Below, piece by piece: positions 53,661 through 64,000 of a stretch of DNA of 64,000 nucleotides (positions within the stretch are counted from its first letter, which is position 1; each line of letters opens with the position of its first letter). The notes under the pieces are model-generated. The model saw only the letters and a list, made by a program, of their open reading frames with translations. It did not search any database and was not told where the DNA came from. Position numbers and translations under genes: made by a program. The stretch comes from Coix lacryma-jobi var. lacryma-jobi (lineage: Eukaryota > Streptophyta > Magnoliopsida > Poales > Poaceae): NCBI GenBank assembly GCA_009763385.1, contig CM019831.1, positions 19,432,080 through 19,496,079 on the forward strand, given 5' to 3'.

Positions 53661-54158
53661 CGTTCCATAAAAGAGAGAACCATGGGCTGATTCTGATTTG
53701 CGTTTGTGCTACTACAGGCCTCATGAAAGACAGCTGAGGCATTTATGGGCCGACTAGGTGTGGAAGCCGGGTTGTAGGCAAGGCCCAGATTGGTCTATCA
53801 GACCATAGTAGGAGTAAAGAAAGCAAAAGGCCGCCAGAGTAAAAAATTTTAGGCCTAAAAGGCCACCATCTGGTTGGTAGAGATTCACTAGCTCCAAATT
53901 CACTAAAACAAGATTTTTAAGTTTAGTGGAGTTAAAAAAAATTACCCACCATACCACTGATTAGTGAAAAAATGGTTCACTTTTCTTTTTTCCCCCTCCT
54001 CTGCCTTGTCGCGATTCCCCTGCGTGCTCGCCCCGACTGCCACGCCGTCTACCCCCGATCGTTGTGCTGCCCACCTCCGGCCGCCGTTGAAAGTGAAGCT
54101 CTGCCAAACACTTTGGCGAATCCATGATGTGTGGTAGAGCTGATCCACAATGGATCTA
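53661..54158. other. Intergenic DNA, possible decayed MITE piece
   Basis: No gene. About 53880-53945 includes GATTCACTAGCTCCAAATTCACTAAAACAAG and GTTTAGTGGAGTTAAAA, reminiscent of a decayed MITE, without clear termini. Confidence 0.35.
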
Positions 54159-54381
54159 CTCCCTCCGTCCCAAAATGTCTGTCGCTTTCGCTTTCCGAGA
54201 AACAAATGCCGACAATTTTTATAAATAATAAATATTATCGATTAGTATCATCGGAAAGATCTTTGAATCTAGTTTTTACCAAATTATTTTAAAGATATAA
54301 ATATTACACGTATTTTCTATAAATCGAGTCAAACTTGTGGCACGAAAACCGAAAACGACCAACATTTTGGGACGGAGGGGG
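54159..54381. mobile_element. Stowaway-type MITE, 223 bp
   Basis: CTCCCTCCGTCCCAAAATGT at 54159 is inverted at 54361-54381 as ACATTTTGGGACGGAGGGGG. TA precedes the left end (54157-54158); the right TA is altered. No coding. It belongs to the common CTCCCTCCGTCCC family. Confidence 0.9.
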
Positions 54382-54945
54382 AAGTGAATCCCGGATCTAG
54401 ATTCAAATTTTTTTTGTATGATGAATTACCAAGGAGGTGTCCTTATGAAGCGACATCTTTTAAATAAATTAAGTAATGTCTGTGAACAATTTCTGTTTAT
54501 GTGAATAGCACAATGGTAAAGCAGGCCGTCTATATACATCTCGCACGTGTGCTGATGGACTATTGTGCATAGTGTGTGTGTCTCTCTCTATATATAGCTG
54601 CAGGATGGAACCACACGTGGTACATTGAATGGACCAATTCGAACCTTGTGATCGTGCATCCGAACACTACTGTAGTGATGGGAACCAGTGCAAATGAAAT
54701 TTATAATTTTTTTAGAGAGCCACACGACCATATTAGAAGGTTACAAGGCTCACCAGCTCCTCAGAAGGAGACCCCAGCCACGTCACCAAAAAAACCTGGC
54801 CGTCAGATCTCCTGTCCAGCGGCCAGGATTGCTTCAACCGGATTTTGCGGAAGTGGCTTCTTTCGCTTTTGTTCGACTTCTACGACTTCTTCATGGATTC
54901 TCGCCGCCTCTCCTGACTTCTGCTCCAAATCCATCGAACTAAATA
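54382..54945. other. Intergenic DNA before a possible gene start
   Basis: No gene is supported. The long frame 54576-55328 begins here but has low-complexity Ser/Pro/Ala composition further on and no domain; see rejected items. A TATATATA-like run lies at about 54588. Confidence 0.35.
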
Positions 54946-57413
54946 TATACTCACCTAAAGTAGCTTCTCCTTCCAGGCTCTTCTTCTTCCTGACTCTTCT
55001 CTCCCCTCACTCTCTCGATCTCTCCATCTCGATCCCTCCCGACGCGGCGAAGGCAACGCCCACCGACGCGACCAGGCGCGGTTGCGGTTGCCCTCCTCCT
55101 CCCCGCTCTCCCCGGTGCCGGTGTTGTGCCTGGCGCTACGGCGCGGCCCTCGCCCTCGGTGCCTCGGTGCGGCCACCGCCCCTCGAGTCCGCTGACCTAG
55201 GGTTGGCCTCTTCGTCGCTAGCCAGCACCGGATCAACTGCGCTGGCCCCTAGGTCGCCTCCTCCTCGCATCCTCGCGTCGGCGGCCCTGCACTGCACACC
55301 AGTACGCGTGCGCTTCTTGAAACCCTAGCTTCCTCTTCGGTGGCAGCAGTCAACCTCGCCGACTGGATCTTGAGGTACTTCGAGCTCTTCATTTCCTCCT
55401 TCGACTCATGGCCCCTCCCCCCATATCCTCTCCCCATTAGTGCTGGCCATGCGGGTTGCGGCAGGCAACGACTCTTCTCCGGTCCTTGCGCACCCAAATC
55501 CTTGCGGCGGCAGGCGGCTGTCGCATGGTGCTGCGTTGCACAAGTTGGGTGCCTTGCTATGCTACAACTGTGTATGGCCACTGTCCTGCGTCGGCCGAGG
55601 TTTGGGTGCATGACTGCTTAGTGCAAGCGGCCAGGAGCAGCTTGCAGTCGGCTGGCCTATTGGATTTTTTGGATTTCAAATTTTATTTTTTTTAATGAAT
55701 CGATGTATCTGAATTGTACCGATTGAGGCATCTAGAGGCTAGACCATTACCTTTGTAGGTAAATTGTGAGTCAGTTTTTTGGTTGCCAATTTGTTAATTT
55801 TCAGATCAATTCTTCTTCTTTCCTTTCGTTACAAATATACATGTGTACATCTCACACTTGCATGTCCTTTGTGACACAGGAAACTGTATACTCAACCTTT
55901 CACGGTCTTTACAGCTGATTTTAAATGCTCTCCGGCTTGGATGGACATCGGCATGAGCAATTTCAGCAATGAGTGCTTGCTGGGTTCTTTTTATTGTGCT
56001 CCTTGCCTGGTTGCTTGCCTATTGCCACAAACTAAAGCTCATGCCAATGTATTTTGTCTGTAAAGAACGGCAGAAATAGCTCTTTTAAGTGATCTGCTGC
56101 ATGATTTTTGTACTGTGACTGTACTTCGTGGTGGCGACGAGCCAACACTGATTCCATATAGTTCGGCATAGTTATTTTCTTCTGTTGCAGGGTGCTTGTT
56201 GATTAGCCTAGTGAGCCTTTCGTTCCCCTTGTTTTAATTTTCCTGATTTCTTGTCCATAGGATCTCCATAGGTAGTTAGTCTCATGTTGTAGGTTAATGC
56301 CCTATGTGTGAAATTATCCTTTCTAAATATGATTTTGTCTGCAAAATTTGTGTGAAAGATGGTCCCCCACCTACCATATTTTTTAATTTATGTTTAAGAC
56401 CTCTACTTGTGCAGATGAATTTGCTTTCAGATTTGTTGTTCATACGATCCATGGGTTAATCTCATGTTAGATTAATGCCCTATATGTGATATTATCTTTC
56501 TAGGTCTTCTTCTTTTGGAAGTAAATATAGTAGGAGAAGCCCCTATGCGCCATATATAGCTTATCAATGATCCTTATGCGCCATCGCCATTACTGGTTGG
56601 ATGAAAAGTTGCAGCCTGCCTTTTTTTTAATTCATTGCACATTCAGCCTCTGCAGTTTATTAATATTTCAGGTTGCCGAATTCAAGAAATTCATTGAAGA
56701 TATGGTTGTTGCTTGCCTCTGCTATATTATCTTTGCCTTTAGAAATCATGAGATGGATTGTTGCAGAGGAATATCAGAGGGCAGAGTGGAGACTACTTGA
56801 AGATAACTGACTATACATAACATATTCGAGAGTTTTCATTGCTGCTAATTTTTGAAACATTCTAATAGATGCAGTCCATCTGTTTCTTTTTATTGCAAAT
56901 ACTACCTTTCAGTATTATTTGGTCCACATGTCACACGAAGTATTTGTTATTATGTGTCAAATTTTTAGCTTCTTACCTATAAATGAATTAAACCTGTTAT
57001 TATGTCTCTTACATCTGAATTGATCTATTATCAGTTTCGTTTAGTGTGTCAGTATTTGTCTGTATAAACTGTTTGGTTGGAAAGGACAACTTTAACCAAT
57101 GAACAACACTAGAAATTGGATGATTACAGAACCACTATACCAGTTATTGCTGTCCCTTCAGGCTGTGTCTTGTATCCTAGATTTTTTTCTCACAACCTTG
57201 AATTCAAAGGTTGATGTCTGTCTTTACATGATCTTGATGAAAAATATGTTAATAATCACATGACATAAGACTGTTTGGTTTTTGTGTTCCCTTCTTTCTC
57301 ATATAGTGACTATTGTACTTTTAGTATCTGCTCACAGTGTGCTGGCTCTGCAGGATCCCTGGCCTCCAGGAGTTCAAGATTTTGTTCGTTTATATCAGGC
57401 AGTTGACATTAAG
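54946..57413 (+). pseudogene. Possible gene with UTR-like start and scattered exon-like pieces
   Basis: At about 54960-55040 a CT-rich stretch (CTCTTCTCTCCCCTCACTCTCTCGATCTC) followed by GC-rich DNA looks like a grass 5' UTR and first exon. Downstream, exon-like pieces occur at 56672-56787, open in one frame as VAEFKKFIEDMVVACLCY and in another as EIMRWIVAEEYQRAEWRLLE, and at 57354-57413. The last is bounded by CTGCAG and GGTATT and encodes 20 clean codons, DPWPPGVQDFVRLYQAVDIK. I do not recognise the protein. The frame conflict at 56.7 kb suggests decay. It may be continuous with the terminal exons at 60217-60533. Confidence 0.35.
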
Positions 57414-57920
57414 GTATTTTCATGTATCTGTGTCACTTTATACTAAATGCATCCAGAAGGGATAGGTAGCCATTTATGTTATATTCCATAATCCAAACTT
57501 TCGCTTTGTCTCGAGATGCTTACTTGAAAATTACTCCCGGTCTAATTTACTTATAATCTACATCCCCTGGTCTTCTCAGGCTTCACTTAATTGTAGCCAA
57601 GGGCTTAGTTTCATTATTTCTTTTTGCCTCTGCAGACTATACTCAACAGTGGAAAATGATGTGAGGCAAGGCATTTTATGAGTATATCTTCTTTCCTTCT
57701 TACGGAAATGTCCAGCAGAAAGAGAATTACCATGCCGACGACGGTCTGGCTTCTCATCTTGCTAATAACCATTCTGCTACAACAAGTGTCATGCCAGCAG
57801 TTTAGGTCCAGTGATGTCAATAAACTTTTGGCATAATTATTTTATATGCACACATACTGTTAGTGTTTCCAACATGAGGTTACAGTCTTTTCCTTCTATT
57901 TGTATTGTACCAGTGATTCT

Positions 57921-58075
57921 TAGTGGCGGAGCTTCTCACAAACAACAGGGGCCATGGCCACCCCTCAACTTATGTAAACTCCGTTAGTTGTACCATATGA
58001 CTTGATAAAAAACAAATATTAGCCTTATTTTAAAATTAGTGGCCCTAGATGGATTTATGTCCAAGCTCCGCCATT
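57921..58075. mobile_element. hAT-like MITE, ~155 bp
   Basis: TAGTGGCGGAGCTT at 57921 is inverted as AAGCTCCGCCATTG at 58063-58076. The 'AGTGGCGGAGC' terminus is that of a common grass hAT-type non-autonomous element. An 8-bp target duplication was not recognised. No coding. Confidence 0.7.
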
Positions 58076-60216
58076 GGAGACCATCCAACATGCTTCTGAT
58101 ATCAATATTTGAAAGAGTATGGTATGTTGCTAGCTCAAAATAGTACAGTATTATAGAAATGTTAAAGGTTATTATTGTTGATCACCATATCCTATCATGT
58201 GCGTAGATCTCCTTCATATCTTTAAAAATGTCTATGTTTTCTTGAGTGATGTATCTTTTATCCTTCCTCTATACTCAATATATTAAAATATTGATAATTT
58301 GCATATAGACAACACTGGTTATTAGTTCATTGGTGTTATTTTGTTGCCTCTTTAATCATTCAAAAAGGTAACTTCCTTTTCATGTTTATGATCTATTTTA
58401 GTTTGCTGACTTAGCTGACCCTTATAATGTTGTGTTACATTTCTTGTGGTCTGCTCATGAGTACACCATAGATCAGTCGCATGTTGATCAGTAGGTGCAA
58501 GAAGCCGTTGTGGCCAAATATTTATCTTCCATTATGAATAAGTTCAGTGGTTTTGTAATATAAACTTGCCTTCATATTATCCTTGAATCTGAGCAAATGA
58601 TAATAGTAGGTAAAGTTTATTAGTTAATTACATTTTTTCAGGTCTGCATAGGCAGCAAAATGTGCTTCAGATATCAACATTGAACAAACCAAGTAACCTA
58701 AATTTTTTGTTTTGCTTCATTTCCTATTCCTAATTCCATTTGATTTGCCCAACTTTTATTCCTATCGATGGATGTCCTTTTGTGCTCTAAGTTTCATTGA
58801 ATGAAAGGGGTAAAGTTTATATCCTCCTCATCAAATTGAAGTCTTTTTACGCTCTCCAATTTAACTGTATCTAATCTGGTGCTAATTCAGGGTCATTTGT
58901 ATGCGTAGGTTATTGAAAAGCCTTTTCTCCTTACTTTACCTCCATGAATATTATCTGAAAGGTACCGGTTGATCTAATCAGGTGCTTAAACAATAATATT
59001 GTTTTTTAATTCCAGTACAGCTAGGTTTGCCAAAGTGATTTAAGTTGACCATGATGATCTTATTTTTTTTTAACCTACCTGGGAGTGAAATAGTATGCTC
59101 AAATAACAAATCTTCAATTTTTGTCTGTGCTCCAGTAGTATACCTCATTCAGAAGTAGATAAAAAATTTCGTTGCGTATTATGACCTCTGCTATTTTTCA
59201 CTAATCTCATTAGGTACGGATAATGCATGCACTTCAGTCCAACCTGTGTAAGTTTTGGCTCTGACTCTTTGCATCTGCAGTCATTTCCATATGCAATATT
59301 TGCCAAAAATGTTTGGAGTTAATTACGAAATGGAGAAATTTGTTCAGTTAATATTAATATGCAATTTTAACTATAGGTCTCAAAGTTTCACATTTATTTT
59401 GCTCGTCAGTGCGCTTTGATTTCATCAACTTCATAGTGACATTGGTGAATGAGCACGAAATAACCATTCTCATGCCACTTTTCCTATGCTAGCATATTTT
59501 TTTCCAATAGCTAATGATAGCAACTACAAGTGTGCATATGCCTTCTTCATGGTTACCGATGTTATTGGATTGTTCACTGACAGGTTGCAACTTCACTTTG
59601 GCAAGTTGACAAATTCAAACAGGTACAAAAAAAATGCGGCACTAATATCTTATTGATTATGTCTAAGGTGTTTTGCACTCCTCTTTTTGACATTGCATGA
59701 TGGTAATACGGTGTTAAGGTGTGATCTCTTTGAGAAGGCATTATTTTATTATGAACTAACCTTAGACAACAGCCTGAGAGGTGGACTGAATGTACCTAAA
59801 GTTCATGCATCAGGTAGTTTCTGTAAAATAATCGAGTTAGTATACTTAAGGCTATGCCAAGTCTCTCAACTTTATATGATCGAACTACATCTGTATTGGG
59901 ACTTGCCATTAGGATGTCAACACCACCTACCACTCACATTCCCTTCCCTGATTTATAGCTGCATTTTTTTTCTTTTAAAAAAGGTACCATTCCCCCATGT
60001 CATACACATAATTGGACTAATAATAATGTAAATGATGGATATATAATATGGTTGTAAACCTAGAGTCAAACAACCATCGACAATGACAGCACGAGTAATT
60101 TTTAGAATGTGGGGCTTGATTTTTCTACCTATCTAGCTATGGCCAGTCTGTAACCTCTGGAATCAACAACTACATGTAATCACATGAATCACTAAGCAAC
60201 TAACATGTAAAATCCA
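58076..60216. other. AT-rich intronic or intergenic DNA, no gene seen
   Basis: No convincing exon, terminus or RNA gene. The frame 59687-60031 lacks domain or codon structure. If the pieces at 54.9-57.4 kb and at 60.2-60.5 kb belong together, this would be intronic. Confidence 0.4.
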
Positions 60217-60533
60217 GGTATAGGTATTGATGGTGCGAACAGCAGCCCAACCCACTGCAGTGATCACAATAGCAACAATTCTACACCTACCATATCAGGA
60301 TGCAGCCACCGTGGAAATTGCATGTGCTTCGACGAGCTTTCAGGTATTGCTTATAATCATTCGCATTATTTACTAATATATGAAAGAAAACATGTAGACT
60401 AACATAAACAAATTCTATCTTCCTAATAAATTGAGCAGGCACGAAAAACTCAGCATCAACAGCTCCAAATGATCCTAAGCAATCATCCAAACACAGGGAA
60501 TCTGATGACTACGCTCGGACGGGAAATCTATAA
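60217..60533 (+). pseudogene. Two 3'-terminal exons of an unrecognised gene
   Basis: Exon a (60217-60343) follows ATCCAG and reads GIDGANSSPTHCSDHNSNNS onward to CMCFDELS plus one base, then a GTATTG donor. Exon b (60439-60533) follows TTGAGCAG and completes the split Gly codon, reading GTKNSASTAPNDPKQSSKHR and further to a TAA stop (60531-60533). The phase-1 join and good splice signals support real exons. The composition is polar (Ser/Asn/Thr/Lys), as in disordered C-terminal tails. Upstream exons may be those at 54.9-57.4 kb. The gene is not identified, and whether it is intact cannot be judged. Confidence 0.5.
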
Positions 60534-60824
60534 CTACTGTGTTATATAGACTTCCTTGGAAAAGAACCTAACACCAGGCTACCAAAACCCACTGCGTTTA
60601 GAACTCTGTGTTATCCAATATATCTATTACTGTGTTCAGTCTCTGCTAATGCAGTTATGCTACTCAACTATGTAATATATACTATGTGTATCTACTATGT
60701 ATAATTAGCCTGTTCATATTACCAGGATAGCGCTAAATGTACTATTCCAGCAAACACTAACCTCTAACTAAATAATTTAAAACAATTCATCCTCAATTTC
60801 AACGTGCAAACAATAGACCCACAG

Positions 60825-60854
60825 GCGCGCGATGGCGCGCACCCAACCACTAGT
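60825..60854 (+). mobile_element. Helitron-like 3' terminus
   Basis: GCGCGC, loop GATG, GCGCGC (60825-60840) followed 9 bp later by CTAGT (60850-60854). This is the standard 3' hairpin plus CTRRT arrangement of Helitrons. The following base is A, not the expected T. It lies about 290 bp after the stop of the exons at 60217-60533, so those exons could be host sequence captured by a Helitron. No 5' end was found. Confidence 0.5.
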
Positions 60855-60913
60855 ATATATATGAGAGTGCCTGCCTGCTTGCATTGTATCCTTCTACCAA
60901 TATGTAGTAGTTA

Positions 60914-61144
60914 GGCCATGTTCAGTTGGCCAAAAGACCCCAAATATTTTGCGCAGTGTAATCTTTAGACGCATACATGGATCATTTAATGTCGGTAAAA
61001 AAATAACTAATTATACTTTTAGTCTGCCCATGTCGAGACGAATCTTTTGAGTCTAGTTGGGTCATGTTTGAACAAAGTTTGTCAAATAACAACGAAAGTG
61101 CTATAGTAATTTTTTGCCAAATATTTCGTGAACTGAACAAGGCC
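60914..61144. mobile_element. Tourist-type MITE, 231 bp, TSD TTA
   Basis: GGCCATGTTCAGTT at 60914 is inverted as AACTGAACAAGGCC at 61131-61144, flanked by the 3-bp duplication TTA (60911-60913 and 61145-61147). The interior has GTCGAGACGAATCTTTTGAG and AAAGTGCTATAGTA blocks shared with the MITE at 49750. Typical of PIF/Harbinger-derived Tourist elements. Confidence 0.9.
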
Positions 61145-64000
61145 TTAGTTGTTCCACTTTCTGCGAATGGGCTTGTAGTAACCCTGGTGTTCGCACCTTT
61201 TCTGGACGCACGCGTGCACGTTCGGTGGTACTGCGCGTTTCTCATGCACTGAAGGCGGCGAGTCTCCCAATTTCTTTTTTTGCGTGTGTACGGACGCGCA
61301 CGTGTGTGCGCGCGTGTGGTGTGCGTGGGTTGTGTGCGTCCAAAGTTGTACCTAGATAAAAAAAAGTTATTCCACTTTCTAAAGTCAGCTGGATTATCTT
61401 GCACTTTCCAAAGTCATAGCTGGATATAATATGTTATTTTCTAAATTTGTTTCACTTTCTAAAGTCAGCTGGACACGGACTGGGCATGGCCATCCAGGGT
61501 TCCATTTATGACTTTTACCTATCTGAATCAGCCGTGTGGCCTTGGGAGGTATCTTGGAATTTGACTGGTTAGCAATTAACACACTTTTTTTTACCTAAAA
61601 CAATTCTCCCTTTTTCTTAATTTTGTATGATCGTTATTAATTTCATATATATGTTCTCCTCCACAAATGTTTTTTCATTGAACTCACCAACACGTACTTG
61701 CACAGCTCTATGGAAGAGTGGCGTGGCACATAATATCTACATATAGTACATTATTGCTTTGGTTTGGAGCTGAGCGAAACATGCTTCCATTTTTGATATG
61801 GTGTACGTCCAAGATCGACTCGGTGGAAAGTGACAAGAATATGGAGGATAACATCTTGTAAACAACTCCCTTTAATTTCTGTGTTTCTTTTGTTTATTGA
61901 AACAAAGAGATGGATTATTCCGGGATTTGACAGTTTTCTAGGATAGGGGTGTTCGTATCATCTGTCCCTAGAGAACAACTTTTTTTCAGTATTATCTTAG
62001 TATATCTAAGAAAACTAAAACATCAATTAGTCAGTTCTGAAAACCATATGCCAAAGAGTAGCTTGAAATAATATGAATGAAACAGTTTTACATGTATATG
62101 TGGAGGGACACATGATCATATATGCATTACTAGTTGTTTCATTTTTGTGAATTTGAACCATATATGCAAAGTATACCAGCGGGTGCGTAGGGGTGGGGGA
62201 CCTAGCCACCACCCATCAAGGTGCATGGAGTGTGCTTCTGGTGGTGGACACCCCTTGGTAGGCTGTAGGATAACTGGTGCCTGGTCAATACATGTTCTAT
62301 TCTAGCCTAACAAAAAAGTGTCCAATTTAAACCTCACAAAAAAATGGACTTTTTTTGTACAACACTTGTTTAAATGATTTCTCCAGCTGATTATTTTCCA
62401 ATAAATCTCCTATTGAATTTATTGAATTGATAGGCCACATATGTTATTTTTTAGAATAGGGAATATAATATCTCGTTTTAATCTGGATTATATACAATTG
62501 AAATATAGATTAGAGTTAGAGTATAGATAGATAATAGAATAGTTGTATGAATATATAATGTGTATATGTGACCTGTACATTAGTTAAATGAGCAATGATA
62601 GTAGCGTGTTATGTAATAGGAAAAAAGAGCTTAGTTTTCCACCTGGCTCCATTTCATGATTTTTTTTGTATTGATCCTAGTGTTCTATATATCATGGCTG
62701 ACTAGGCATTTGGTGAGCTTATATAATTTAGGGGCTCAAAATTTTGACAGCAGCTAAAAATCCGGGCCCAATTGATAAACATGATAAATGGATTTCTCTG
62801 TTTTTTCTCACTCAGATTTTTTTGCTGGTGTAGATTTTATTTTCAATGGTACCAGTTTACCCTATGAAGTTCAGTGACATTTCACAAGAAAAATGTTTTT
62901 TCAATTCCATAAATACAAAACAGCTTCATGCTTAAATGTTATTTTTTTGAAACATTTAGATAAAGGTGGTTTGAAACATAAGTGAATGTGGTACTCAACA
63001 ACTGGCCCAAATAAATAAATGTACTAGATTCAAATTAGGCATCAAAAAACTTTGCACACTCCAGTAAACAATAGTACATAAAGGTGGCTTGAAACATAAG
63101 TGAATGTGGTACTAACATTTGTGTAGTTGCTGAGCGCATGATCTCTAAGATAGAGGTGCACTAAAGGAAATTGCAATCTGGAGACGTTTTAGAGCGAGGA
63201 ACACGACTATATATATGAGGCTACTTGGTCACCACCTACTACACCGAAGTTCTTGGTAGCCTGCAGTTTTGCAACCAACAATCCAGATAACACTTGAAAC
63301 CCATAGGTATAACACATAATGGACTCCCAAATATCTAGCATTCAACCAGCTAAATTGTTACCTTACCGCATCAAGAAGTGGTCTTGAGAGGTATCTGGAA
63401 ATTTGATAGGATAATAACTTGGTGAGGGGCCCTCTCGGGGGCGTCCTGAGGGGAAGAATACTGGTGATCTGTACCCTAGGGCCCTAGCTTTCTTGATCGA
63501 GTCCTAGTTGAATCTTGTTTTCAGGTTGGGATGGAGAGACTCGTGATAACCATGTCCTACACATAAGCTGATTGTAAGGACTCAGTCCTTCAAGATGGAT
63601 TAGACATCATAAATCCAGATCCTAATAACCTGTCGATGAGTGCAAGAACCCAGAAACCTTGATTTTTTTGGCAATACAAGCCATTTTTTCCTCTTCTCTC
63701 ATGAAAATAATGTGTTGAAGGAAATGTAAAACAAATTAACACAGTAATAATGATTCAAAATAACTTTTAATAGTGAAAGATCGAAATAGAACCTAACCAC
63801 CTAACACACTAAGCTACAGGCCCATTGCCCTATAGACTTTTATGACATTTTGAGAAGTTGAAGTTCCGGATTAACGTACATAAAAAGATTACTATTATTG
63901 CACATATTATATGTAGGTACATCTGGAATCGTCTTTCAATTGATAGGTTCAATTGTTCATTCATTATTTTTTTTTTCAGTTTTTGACATTTGCTGGCTTA
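61145..64000. other. AT-rich intergenic DNA, no gene seen
   Basis: Contains a purine-pyrimidine alternating stretch (61282-61340, GCGTGTGT...GCGCGCGTGTGG) that could adopt Z-form, three spaced copies of ACTTT(C)TAAAGTCAGCTGGA-like sequence (61374-61475), and a 34-bp direct repeat AAAGGTGG(T/C)TTGAAACATA... at about 62963 and 63080. No exon-like frame, RNA gene or full transposon was recognised. Confidence 0.45.

Noticed and set aside
54576..55328. 250-codon open frame
   Set aside because: It crosses UTR-like CT-rich and GC-rich DNA, has low-complexity Ser/Pro/Ala composition and no domain; it is probably open because of base composition.

Overview
The window looks like nuclear DNA of a grass (Poaceae, perhaps panicoid). 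The clues are Stowaway- and Tourist-type MITEs, a CACTA (En/Spm) element with CCGGTTGGT-type subterminal repeats, a Ty3 element with a large antisense ORF, roughly 3-kb LTRs with TGTCACACCC-like ends, and a cellular gene with a very GC-rich first exon followed by AT-rich introns. There are no operons and no sign of prokaryotic DNA. All family names come from reading motifs by eye; no database search was run.

Layout. 1-5.1 kb: AT-rich intergenic DNA with two in-phase exon-like pieces (1234-1551), local duplications and a 340-bp inverted-repeat element. 5.1-7.1 kb: 5'-truncated L1-type LINE with a poly(A) tail. 7.1-9.35 kb: duplicated non-coding DNA running into the N-terminal exons of a Helitron protein. 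9.4-19.4 kb: composite retroelement interrupting that Helitron. Its left part is Copia (LTR, primer-binding site, gag); its right part is Ty3/gypsy (integrase, minisatellites, antisense gag-like gene, 555-bp 3' LTR). The two are joined inside one open frame near 12.905 kb. 19.4-21.05 kb: the Helitron Rep (HUH) domain resumes. 21.2-22.9 kb: first copy of an Ulp1-like (C48) peptidase pseudogene. 23.42-35.69 kb: a 12.3-kb CACTA transposon, coding on the minus strand. In order of transcription it carries a small RNase H1/viroplasmin-like ORF, a tnp2-type transposase broken by frameshifts, an internal hairpin-repeat array, and a second multi-exon gene with a plant-transposase domain and a C-terminal Ulp1-like fold.

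35.7-37.8 kb: GC-rich CACTA flank and unassigned DNA. 37.8-41.3 kb: a LINE fragment split by a 2973-bp solo LTR (TSD CTCAT). 41.6-48.6 kb: a second, longer C48 pseudogene with two peptidase-like domains, split by a related 3339-bp solo LTR (TSD AGATA). 49.3-50.0 kb: MITEs. 50.4-52.7 kb: the best candidate cellular gene, a three-exon At4g22758-like (DUF7054) gene with an apparent 1-nt frameshift in its last exon. 53.6-61.1 kb: more MITEs, scattered exon-like pieces (the best is a phase-consistent 3' terminal pair at 60217-60533) and a Helitron-like 3' end. 61.1-64 kb: AT-rich DNA without a recognisable gene.

The window is mainly a record of nested transposition: Helitron then retroelements; LINE then solo LTR; C48 gene then solo LTR; GC-rich repeat then CACTA. 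Almost every transposon ORF is broken. The features most worth a second look are six tandem hairpins in the Copia LTR whose stems co-vary, a 155-nt near-perfect hairpin at the CACTA end, the intact viroplasmin-like ORF with a hydrophobic tail, and the Copia-Ty3 chimeric ORF.
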